From: Bacteroidota bacterium | GTDB lineage: Bacteria; Bacteroidota; Bacteroidia; Chitinophagales; LD1 | Assembly (NCBI GenBank): GCA_947457525.1 | Contig: CANGXE010000091.1 | Span: forward strand, 1 to 6,506 | Direction: 5' to 3' | DNA: 6,506 nt | Shown: piece by piece, positions 1 through 5,973 of the stretch | Position numbering within the stretch: the first letter of the stretch is position 1 | Layout: every line of letters starts with the position of its first letter | The notes under the pieces: model-generated | What the model was told of the DNA's origin: nothing | The model's input: the letters and a program-made list of their open reading frames with translations, nothing else | Databases searched by the model: none | Position numbers and translations under genes: made by a program

Positions 1-1118
1 TGAATTTTTCCGGCTTCAACAACGGCTCTGTTTCTACCTACAGTAGCCATGCTACCTTTGTCGTTGTAATTAAAACTTTGTAATGACTTACCTTCTTTTT
101 GGCGGATTAAATTTTGAGCAACCAGTTCACCCATTTGAATAGCCACCGGGGCTACTTGTGGGTGACCGTTTGGATAGTTTGGCTGCACCATGCACGCCAC
201 ATCGCCAATGGCGAAAATGTTTGTTTGGTTGTTTATCTGGCAATAGTCATTTACCAGCAATCGCTTTCTGGGGTTAATCACTGTCTCGTCAAATCCATCA
301 ATCAACACACCTTTGATGCCTGCTCCCCAAATTAAATTTTTAGAAAGTAATTTTTCCCCATCTTTAAACTCAATGGTTCGTCCATCAAACTTTGATACTC
401 CTTTTTGTAACCTTACTTCAGCTCCTAGTTCTTCAAGATAAGTTTTGGCGCGTTGTTGGTTAGTTTGATTAAAGGCTTGTAAAAGTTCATTGCCGCTTTC
501 CACCAAAATTACGCGCATTTGCTTTAAGTCCAGTTCCGGGTAATCGTTGGGTAGCACATGGTTTTTTAACTCGCTGAGTGCTCCGGCTAATTCCACTCCC
601 GTGGGCCCACCGCCCACTACCACAAAGTTCATCAAGGCTTGACGTTCTTCATCTGTGTTGGCTAGTAGAGCTTTTTCAAAGTTTTGTAAAATCAAGCTGC
701 GAAGATTGAGTGCTTCGGTCACGCTTTTCATCGGCATAGCCTTTTGTTCAAATTCGCTGTTGCCAAAAAAATTGGTGGTAGTACCTGTCGCCATCACTAA
801 GTAATCGTAAGCTACTTCACCGATGTTGGTTATTATCTTGTTGTCGCTCGCCACTAAGCTTTTTACTTCGCACCAACGGAAGTGAAAATTCTTTTGTCCT
901 TTAAATATCTTACGGATAGGATAAGCAATGCTGTCGGCTTCTAGGCCGGACGTAGCCACTTGATAAAGCAAAGGTTGAAAAGTGTGGTAATTGTTTTTAT
1001 CCAGCATCACTACTTGAAATGGTGCACCATTCAGCGACTTTGCTAGTTGAAGACCGCCAAAGCCGCAGCCGATAATGACAACTCGAGGATATTCACTTTT
1101 GGGAAATTGGATAGACAT
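1..1118 (-). CDS. ndh: Type II NADH:quinone oxidoreductase (NDH-2), 3' end missing
   Basis: This FAD-dependent pyridine-nucleotide oxidoreductase passes electrons from NADH to membrane quinone without pumping protons, on the inner face of the cytoplasmic membrane. Reading leftwards from the ATG at 1116-1118, the frame is open for 372 codons to the window edge. It begins MSIQFPKSEYPRVVIIGCGF. The FAD-binding Rossmann motif G17-C-G-F-G-G22 is followed by the family segment YHTFQPLLYQVAT (44-56). The NADH-binding motif GGGPTGVELAG lies at 169-179, and AIGDVA, which contacts the flavin, at 303-308. The next segment, PQVAPVAIQMG (320-330), is the usual quinone-side region. The visible part ends in MATVGRNRAVVEAGKI, a typical NDH-2 stretch that precedes the C-terminal membrane-binding helix, so roughly 50-70 residues are likely outside the window. 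It lies 31 bp downstream of the rhomboid gene on the same strand. Other members of the superfamily, such as sulfide:quinone reductase, fit the motifs less well. Confidence 0.93.
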   Translation of the reverse strand, partial: MSIQFPKSEYPRVVIIGCGFGGLQLAKSLNGAPFQVVMLDKNNYHTFQPLLYQVATSGLEADSIAYPIRKIFKGQKNFHFRWCEVKSLVASDNKIITNIGEVAYDYLVMATGTTTNFFGNSEFEQKAMPMKSVTEALNLRSLILQNFEKALLANTDEERQALMNFVVVGGGPTGVELAGALSELKNHVLPNDYPELDLKQMRVILVESGNELLQAFNQTNQQRAKTYLEELGAEVRLQKGVSKFDGRTIEFKDGEKLLSKNLIWGAGIKGVLIDGFDETVINPRKRLLVNDYCQINNQTNIFAIGDVACMVQPNYPNGHPQVAPVAIQMGELVAQNLIRQKEGKSLQSFNYNDKGSMATVGRNRAVVEAGKI

Positions 1119-1125
1119 AAATAGC

Positions 1126-1151
1126 AATTAGACGCAGTCGCAAAGCTAATT
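1126..1151. repeat. Short inverted repeat in the rhomboid-ndh spacer
   Basis: AATTAG (1126-1131) and CTAATT (1146-1151) are perfect 6-bp complementary arms separated by 14 nt. They fill most of the spacer and overlap the rhomboid stop codon. The stem is AT-rich with no U-run, so it is a poor terminator. It could be a chance match or a weak processing hairpin between the two cistrons. Confidence 0.25.
1141..1148 (-). promoter_or_regulatory. Candidate Bacteroidota -7 element upstream of ndh
   Basis: The minus strand reads TAGCTTTG, an exact match to the Bacteroidota -7 consensus TAnnTTTG, in the spacer between the rhomboid stop and the ndh ATG. Transcription from it would start about 18-20 nt before ndh. 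The nearest upstream TTG on the minus strand (1166-1164) is only 15 nt away, shorter than the usual 17-23, so the -33 part is weak. If real, ndh has its own promoter as well as read-through from the rhomboid gene. Confidence 0.3.
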
Positions 1152-1824
1152 ATTCTGTGGCTTCAATCGATTTATTCTCAGAGGTGTGTGCCGTGTTGAA
1201 ATAGCGTTCGTCTTCTTCATTGGGTTCGCTTGGCGGTAAGTCTACTTTGCGAACTATGTAAGCTGCCACTAGACCACAAACCGCACCAAACAAATGCGAC
1301 TGCCAGGACACACCTCGCGTAGGCACAAAGCCGGTGGCCATGCCGCCATAAAGTATAGCGATAAATGTAGCTATCAAAAGCGAGGTTCTGTCTTGTCGAA
1401 AAATGCCTGCGGCTAACAAGAAAGTAGCTACGCCATAAATAATGCCGCTGATACCAATGTGGATACCCGTGGGCGGAGCAAAATTCCAAACCAACATACC
1501 GGATGTGATATGAATAAACAATAACACTACTAAAGCCACTCGCGGATAGGCGTTGAGTAAAACCGTAAGTAAAATCATCATCGGTAAGGTGTTGGATAAT
1601 AAATGCTCCCAGCTACCATGAATGAACGGAGAAAAGAGTATGCCTTTAAGTCCTGATTTAGTTTGAGGTTGGTTGCCGTAAGCAGAGAAATCATAACCAA
1701 AATATTCTTGCAAAATAAACATCACCCAAAGGACCGCTACCAGACCAAAGACAAGCACCAAGCGCTTCCAAAATTTATTTTCGTATTCAACCACCGCTCT
1801 AAATAAATCAATTCCTATTTTCAC
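1150..1824 (-). CDS. Rhomboid-family intramembrane serine protease
   Basis: This polytopic membrane protease of MEROPS family S54 cleaves transmembrane segments of other membrane proteins. Numbered from the GTG at 1824 (224 aa), it has the core set of rhomboid residues: H69, H74 and N78 in HGSWEHLLSN at the start of the second helix; the nucleophile S126 in GISG at the start of the fourth; and the catalytic H177 in SWQSHLFGAVCG in the sixth. Six hydrophobic helices fall at about 22-37, 72-91, 96-110, 124-140, 148-165 and 174-191, the basic bacterial topology. An acidic hydrophilic tail (197-224) follows. All catalytic positions are present, so it should be active; the substrate is unknown. 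No ATG lies near the start. The choices are GTG at 1824, or TTG at 1833, which adds three residues; an in-frame stop at 1849-1851 excludes anything longer. It is divergent from the acylase gene and probably cotranscribed with ndh. Confidence 0.93.
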   Translation of the reverse strand: MKIGIDLFRAVVEYENKFWKRLVLVFGLVAVLWVMFILQEYFGYDFSAYGNQPQTKSGLKGILFSPFIHGSWEHLLSNTLPMMILLTVLLNAYPRVALVVLLFIHITSGMLVWNFAPPTGIHIGISGIIYGVATFLLAAGIFRQDRTSLLIATFIAILYGGMATGFVPTRGVSWQSHLFGAVCGLVAAYIVRKVDLPPSEPNEEDERYFNTAHTSENKSIEATE

Positions 1825-1843
1825 ACAAAACAATTCTTGTGAA
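1820..1843. repeat. Inverted repeat spanning both divergent start codons
   Basis: TTCACA (1820-1825) and TGTGAA (1838-1843) are perfect 6-bp inverted arms separated by 12 nt. The left arm contains the minus-strand GTG start of the rhomboid gene and the right arm contains the plus-strand GTG start of the acylase gene. A repeat of this shape could bind a dimeric regulator or the arms could pair. It may equally arise because both genes start GTG-AA. No statistical test was possible. Confidence 0.3.
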
Positions 1844-4346
1844 GTATATCAAATTTATCATTTCGTTAACGATTACTGCGTTGTTAGTTTATGCGTTAAA
1901 CACGAATTTAGGTCAAGCACCTCCCTTCGGGAAATTCCTAAATCCATTCACCGGGTTTTGGCAGAATGGTGAAAGCTTGAAAAACTATTCGGATGCAACA
2001 TACAATTTGCCCGGATTGAAAGAAGAAGTAACCGTTTATTTTGATGAACGATTGGTGCCCCACGTTTTTGCAAAAAACGATGATGATTTGTATTATATGC
2101 AAGGCTATCTGACGGCCAAGTATCGCTTGTGGCAAATGGAAATTCAAACACATAATGCCGCAGGCCGAGTGAGCGAAATAGTAGGGGAGAAGGCTTTGGA
2201 AGTTGACCGATTACAGCGCAGAATCGGCATGGGTTATGGAGCAGAAAATGCTGAAGCTTACATTTCTAAAGATCCGCAGAGTAAACAATTGATAAAAGCC
2301 TATTGTGATGGCGTAAATGCTTATATCAGTGCTTTGTCGCCAAAAGATTATCCTGTAGAATATAAGTTACTGGATTATGCCCCTGAAGCGTGGACACCAA
2401 TAAAAGTTGGTTTGTTGTTGAAGAACATGGCGAATATGTTATCGGTTTTTGAGTATGACATCGAGAACCATAATTTTATTTCAAAATATGGGGAAGAAGC
2501 TTTTCGTCAATTGTATCCTGATTTTATCGCTGATGAAGATCCTATTATCCCGAAAAATACCTCTTGGGGATTTGATGGAAAAGCAACAACAAATTTGGAT
2601 GGTTCACCTTCGGACAGCACAATGAAAGTAACAGCGCTAAATACACGTCCAAAAGATTTAATTAAAAACGCTTTGACCAAGCCTGATGAAATAACAGGGA
2701 GCAACAATTGGGCAGTGAGCGGGAGTAAAACAGTGAGTGGGAAACCTATTTTATGCAATGATCCGCATTTGCGATTGTCACTGCCTTCGATTTGGTATGA
2801 GATGCATTTGGTTTCTCCGGGTATGAATGTATATGGCGCCACTTTGCCCGGCTCCCCTGCTGTGATTATCGGGTTTAATGATTCTATTGCTTGGGGGGTA
2901 ACGAATGGCGGTCGCGATGTGCGCGATTGGTACACCGTTAAGTTTAAAGATGAATCAAAATCAGAATACGAAGTGAATGGACAATGGTTAAAAACCACTA
3001 AGAAAGCAGAAGTGTATGGCGTTCGTGGTAAAGCCAATATTGTCGACACTGTTTTGTATACCAAATATGGCCCGGTGGTGTTTGATGACAACTTTGGAAC
3101 TGCCGATTCTAAACGCAACTTAGCCATGAGTTGGACGGCACACTTACCGAGCAATGAGTTCAAAACATTTTATTTGATGAACCGTGCGAAGAATTATGAT
3201 GACTATTTGGCAGCTTTAGAAACATACACTTGCCCTGCACAAAACTTTGTTTTTGCCTCGCGCAGCGGAGATATTGCTATCAAAGAACAAGGTCGTTTTC
3301 CTATTCGTGAAAAGCAATCTGAACAAGGTAAATTTTTAAGCGATGGTAGTAATGATGCCGATAGCTGGCAAACATTTATTCCTGCTGCATTCAATCCAAC
3401 AGTGAAAAATCCGGAGCGGGGATTTGTAAGTTCTGCTAATCAACATCCTACGGATTCTACTTACCCTTACTATTATCCGGGGGTTGGTGTTTATGAAAAC
3501 TACCGCAACCGTAGAATCAATGAATTGCTTTCTGATTCCAACAAGATTGATGTTGCTTTTATGAAGCGGATGCAAAACGACAACTTTAACTTACATGCCA
3601 AAGAAGCCTTGCCGGTGTTGTTGGCTTTGTTGGATGAAACCAAACTGAATGTGCAAGAGAAAAAGATGTTGACTGCATTACGCGCATGGGATTTTTTTAA
3701 TGAAGCCAATGCTGAAGCGCCTGTTTATTTTGAGATTTGGTGGAACGAGTTGCGCAAAATGCTTTGGGATGAAATGTTAGATAAACAGTATCCATTGAAG
3801 CAGCCTAATTTTTATGTGACGGTGAAGTTTTTGAGAGATGATAGCGCCTCTGTTTTTTATGATGTCCAAGCTACTCCGACCAAAGAAACTCGTGCGCATA
3901 TTGTGTTGCAATCTTTCTTAAACATTAAAGACACTTTGGCGCGCAAATCGTTTACCGAGGTGAGTGAACCCTATGGTAATGATGAAACAATAGTGAAAAA
4001 TGATTTAGATGCGACTAACTGGGGGAAATATAAAGACACTAAGATTGCGCACTTGGCGGGGCTTGACCCATTCAGTAGCTTGCACGTGATCAATGGAGGG
4101 AACTTAGGTGTGGTAAATGCCACTAACTCTACCAATGGCCCTTCTTGGCGAATGATTGTAGACTTTGGCGATATGCAAGGCTACGTAGTTTATCCGGGCG
4201 GACAGTCCGGCAATCCGGGCAGCAAGTTCTATAATAGCATGGTCGACTCATGGGCAAAAGGAGAGTATTACACCACTCAGTTTGGCGGTACGCCCGATGC
4301 TGTGAAAAGTAAATTGTTCACCAGTAAGTTTGTTCCCAAAAAATAA
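1839..4346 (+). CDS. Penicillin acylase family protein (peptidase S45, Ntn hydrolase), exported
   Basis: This is an N-terminal-nucleophile amidase precursor of 835 aa. Residues 1-20 form a signal peptide or anchor (MKYIKFIISLTITALLVYAL), so the enzyme acts in the periplasm or at the envelope. In this family the precursor cuts itself before a serine to give alpha and beta chains; here the site is G287/S288 in TGSNNWAVSG, leaving a beta chain of 548 residues. H310 in NDPHL is beta-His23, as in cephalosporin and acyl-homoserine-lactone acylases. The oxyanion region is IAWGVTN (350-356), and the family asparagine is N469 in CPAQNFVFA. The C-terminal GPSWRMIVDF and YPGGQSGNPGSKFY blocks are also standard. 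The substrate cannot be read from sequence: beta-lactam side chains, acyl-homoserine lactones and other amides are all possible. The GTG at 1839 is the only plausible start, because a stop lies at 1800-1802 and no other ATG, GTG or TTG intervenes in frame. The membrane-protein gene follows 23 bp later. Confidence 0.96.
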   Translation: MKYIKFIISLTITALLVYALNTNLGQAPPFGKFLNPFTGFWQNGESLKNYSDATYNLPGLKEEVTVYFDERLVPHVFAKNDDDLYYMQGYLTAKYRLWQMEIQTHNAAGRVSEIVGEKALEVDRLQRRIGMGYGAENAEAYISKDPQSKQLIKAYCDGVNAYISALSPKDYPVEYKLLDYAPEAWTPIKVGLLLKNMANMLSVFEYDIENHNFISKYGEEAFRQLYPDFIADEDPIIPKNTSWGFDGKATTNLDGSPSDSTMKVTALNTRPKDLIKNALTKPDEITGSNNWAVSGSKTVSGKPILCNDPHLRLSLPSIWYEMHLVSPGMNVYGATLPGSPAVIIGFNDSIAWGVTNGGRDVRDWYTVKFKDESKSEYEVNGQWLKTTKKAEVYGVRGKANIVDTVLYTKYGPVVFDDNFGTADSKRNLAMSWTAHLPSNEFKTFYLMNRAKNYDDYLAALETYTCPAQNFVFASRSGDIAIKEQGRFPIREKQSEQGKFLSDGSNDADSWQTFIPAAFNPTVKNPERGFVSSANQHPTDSTYPYYYPGVGVYENYRNRRINELLSDSNKIDVAFMKRMQNDNFNLHAKEALPVLLALLDETKLNVQEKKMLTALRAWDFFNEANAEAPVYFEIWWNELRKMLWDEMLDKQYPLKQPNFYVTVKFLRDDSASVFYDVQATPTKETRAHIVLQSFLNIKDTLARKSFTEVSEPYGNDETIVKNDLDATNWGKYKDTKIAHLAGLDPFSSLHVINGGNLGVVNATNSTNGPSWRMIVDFGDMQGYVVYPGGQSGNPGSKFYNSMVDSWAKGEYYTTQFGGTPDAVKSKLFTSKFVPKK
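1850..1857 (-). promoter_or_regulatory. Candidate -7 element for the rhomboid gene
   Basis: The minus strand reads TAAATTTG, an exact match to TAnnTTTG, lying within codons 4-7 of the acylase gene. Initiation would fall around 1845, about 20 nt before the GTG start of the rhomboid gene. No TTG is found at the -33 spacing, so support rests on position and the single element. Confidence 0.3.
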
Positions 4347-4369
4347 AATCGTCATTGAAAAAAATAGCT

Positions 4370-4729
4370 ATGAAAAACTTTTTGTTCTCCCTTATACTTA
4401 TCGCCTTACTTTCATTTGTAACACAATTATTCTTACCTTGGTGGGTGGTGGCTCCGATTGCTTTTTTAGTGGCATTATTATTTAAACAATCCGGCTTTGC
4501 TGCTTTTCTTAGTGGCTTTTTGGCCATCTTTTTACTGTGGGTAGTTTATGCCTTCACGCTTTCTTCTGCCAACGACCATTTGTTGGCCGGCAAAGTTACC
4601 GAACTGCTTAAACAGCTTACCGGAGGTGGTGTAACGGGGTTGTTGGTATTCACCGGTTTGGTCGGTGGATTAGTGGCGGGTTTTGCAGCTCTAACAGGCA
4701 GAATGACTATGCAAATGCTCGATAAGTAA
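4370..4729 (+). CDS. Small four-helix integral membrane protein of unknown function
   Basis: I do not recognise this 119-aa protein (start MKNFLFSLIL). It is strongly hydrophobic, with likely membrane segments at about 4-22, 24-39, 44-64 and 87-109. A short polar connector (SSANDHLLAGKVTELLKQ, 65-82) lies between the third and fourth, and the last helix is rich in Gly and Ala. No charged residue suggests a transporter or enzyme, and no conserved catalytic motif is visible. The ATG at 4370 is preferred. A TTG at 4355 would add MKKIA and leave only 8 bp after the acylase stop. The same-strand position 23 bp after the acylase gene suggests cotranscription, so an envelope role linked to that enzyme is possible but is inference from position alone. 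The coding sequence stops two bases before the end of the opposing CAP-protein gene. Confidence 0.8.
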   Translation: MKNFLFSLILIALLSFVTQLFLPWWVVAPIAFLVALLFKQSGFAAFLSGFLAIFLLWVVYAFTLSSANDHLLAGKVTELLKQLTGGGVTGLLVFTGLVGGLVAGFAALTGRMTMQMLDK

Positions 4730-4735
4730 TATTAC
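4726..4735. repeat. Palindrome formed by two convergent stop codons
   Basis: GTAATATTAC is a perfect 10-bp palindrome containing the plus-strand TAA of the membrane protein (4727-4729) and the minus-strand TAA of the CAP protein (4732-4734). It has no loop and is too short and AT-rich to be a terminator. The spacing leaves no intergenic terminator for either transcript, so each must run into the other gene or end by another mechanism. Confidence 0.4.
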
Positions 4736-5355
4736 AATTTGGCAAACACTTGTGTCGCTTTCACATACCAAACTCCTTTTTTTGATTTCGGCTCAAACAT
4801 GACTCCGCAGCCAAGGTGAGTATATGTTTTGTTGAGCATGTTTTTCTTGTGGCCGGAAGATTCGTAGAAGTCTTTCACTATTTCTCTAGCTAGTTGCAGG
4901 TAAGTGGTTGACTTATTTAAGTCAATGTATGTATAGTCACAATTTTCAGCGCTAGCCACATTTTTTATGTCGAAGGCATTTAATCGTTGTTCGGGCGAAT
5001 AGTAGTTTCTATTTTTCTTGTTGTAGTGGTCAAAAAAGTTTCGTGTAATCATTTCGTTGGTGTGCAACACCGCGGCATCGCGCAAAGCCGGAACAAACTT
5101 GAACTCACTTCGCCCATGTTTCAGTCGGTTTTCGTTGGTGGCAAAATGTAATGCTGCGTTGAGTAAGTGCAGGTCGTAGTTTACGGGATCAAGCACTAAA
5201 TTTGCAGGCGCAGATTTTACAAATTCTTTGAGGGTTTGCTGGTCGTAGATAGTTGACTCAAAGGAGGATGCCTTTTGATATAAGCTAACCTCACTCAAGT
5301 ATTTTTGACCATCCGAAACCAATAGCAGTAAGAGCGATAGCAAAAAGTAAGGCAT
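4732..5355 (-). CDS. CAP-domain (SCP/PR-1-like) exported protein
   Basis: This 207-aa protein has a hydrophobic N-terminus (MPYFLLSLLLLLVSDG) and a C-terminal CAP domain from about 62 to 207. The CAP tetrad is visible: H110 in FFDHY, E137 in SAENC, E165 in DFYES and H169 in SGHKKNML. The signature blocks NENRLKHG (74-81), ALRDAAVLHTNEM (90-102) and YTHLGCGVMF (178-187) are in order. C139 and C183 could form a disulfide, consistent with export. Bacterial CAP proteins are secreted or surface proteins of mostly unknown activity; some bind lipids or other small ligands through the tetrad. The ATG at 5355 is the only ATG, but it gives a signal sequence with no basic residue before the hydrophobic run. 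An in-frame ATA at 5368-5370 would add MKINL. The gene converges on the membrane-protein gene and diverges from the DUF899-like gene after 33 bp. Confidence 0.9.
   Translation of the reverse strand: MPYFLLSLLLLLVSDGQKYLSEVSLYQKASSFESTIYDQQTLKEFVKSAPANLVLDPVNYDLHLLNAALHFATNENRLKHGRSEFKFVPALRDAAVLHTNEMITRNFFDHYNKKNRNYYSPEQRLNAFDIKNVASAENCDYTYIDLNKSTTYLQLAREIVKDFYESSGHKKNMLNKTYTHLGCGVMFEPKSKKGVWYVKATQVFAKL
5275..5307 (+). promoter_or_regulatory. Candidate Bacteroidota promoter for the DUF899-like gene
   Basis: TATTTTTG at 5300-5307 matches TAnnTTTG exactly. A TTG at 5275-5277 (within CTTTTG) lies 22 nt upstream, inside the 17-23 nt spacing reported for Bacteroidota promoters. It points towards the ATG at 5389 and would give a leader of about 75 nt. 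It lies inside the CAP gene on the opposite strand, as expected where the spacer is only 33 bp. Confidence 0.35.
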
Positions 5356-5388
5356 AAGGTTTATTTTTATTCTACTAAATCAACTATA

Positions 5389-5961
5389 ATGAATAAACGC
5401 ATAGAAGAAGAAATTGATGTGCTACAAGCCGAAATAAAAGCTAAACAAAAAGAAATATCTGATCTGCGCAGTCAGCTTGAACTTGAAGAGGTGAAAGATT
5501 ATTCCTTGTTAGACGCAGAAGGAAATTCCGTGTTACTCTCCTCACTTTTTGATGAGCGCAATGAATTGTTGGTGATACACAACATGGGTAAACAATGTAG
5601 TTACTGCACGCTCTGGGCAGATGGGTTTAATGGGTTTGCCAAGCCGTTGACCGATAGAGTTCCATTTGTAGTGGTGTCGCCAGATTTGCCCGAAGTGCAG
5701 CAAGCATTTGCAGCGAGCAGAGGTTGGACGTTCCCGATGTTGAGTTCAAACACTTCTTCTTTCTTTGCTGATTTAGGTTTTGAGCCTAAGCCCGGCATTT
5801 ATTATCCCGGAGTTTCAGCTTTTATTCGAAAAGACAACAAGATATATCGTACCGCCCACGACTATTTTGGAGCCGGGGATGTGTATTGCAGCGTTTGGCA
5901 TTTGTTTGATTTGCTGCCCAATAAACATGGTGGTTGGCATCCTAAGATTGAATACAAGTAA
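5389..5961 (+). CDS. DUF899-like thioredoxin-fold protein with a CxxC motif
   Basis: This 190-aa protein is cytoplasmic (no signal peptide). Residues 4-34 form a charged helix, probably a coiled coil (EEEIDVLQAEIKAKQKEI). The rest resembles the DUF899 branch of the thioredoxin/peroxiredoxin-like fold. Family features are the strand pair KDYSLLDAEG and SVLLSSLFDERNELLVIHNM, then C70-S-Y-C73 in QCSYCTLWADGFNG, RGWTFPMLSS (111-120) and a closing HDYFGAGDVYCSVWHLFDLLP block. The CxxC sits where thioredoxin-fold proteins carry their active cysteines, so thiol-disulfide or peroxide chemistry is plausible, but no activity is established. A third cysteine, C167, could partner it. Compared with the DUF899 proteins I recall, the loop before CxxC is short and the protein is small. 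It diverges from the CAP gene and converges on the heptose kinase gene, 12 bp between stops. Confidence 0.83.
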   Translation: MNKRIEEEIDVLQAEIKAKQKEISDLRSQLELEEVKDYSLLDAEGNSVLLSSLFDERNELLVIHNMGKQCSYCTLWADGFNGFAKPLTDRVPFVVVSPDLPEVQQAFAASRGWTFPMLSSNTSSFFADLGFEPKPGIYYPGVSAFIRKDNKIYRTAHDYFGAGDVYCSVWHLFDLLPNKHGGWHPKIEYK

Positions 5962-5973
5962 TACGTAATTTAT

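Noticed and set aside
114..335. 73-codon open frame on the plus strand
   Set aside because: It lies antisense to the NDH-2 region encoding the AIGDVA flavin motif, and its translation has no recognisable domain.
1217..1489. 90-codon open frame on the minus strand in another frame of the rhomboid gene
   Set aside because: It overlaps the rhomboid catalytic Ser and His codons in a shifted frame and has an irregular, Arg- and His-rich composition.
2507..3163. 218-codon open frame on the minus strand inside the acylase gene
   Set aside because: It is antisense to conserved catalytic parts of the acylase (including Ser288 and His310), starts and ends without spacing logic, and its translation resembles no family I know. 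It is best explained as a shadow frame.
5385..5390. TATAAT resembling a sigma-70 -10 box
   Set aside because: It overlaps the ATG of the DUF899-like gene, so it could not drive that gene, and the host uses a different consensus. It is expected by chance in AT-rich DNA.
1839..5961. Possible defence or novel multi-gene system built around acylase, CAP protein and DUF899-like protein
   Set aside because: The genes alternate in strand, belong to unrelated known families and share no visible regulatory motif, so there is no evidence that they act together.
5780..5968. 62-codon plus-strand frame overlapping the end of the DUF899-like gene
   Set aside because: It is a shifted frame of a gene whose own reading frame has clear family features; no start context or domain supports it.
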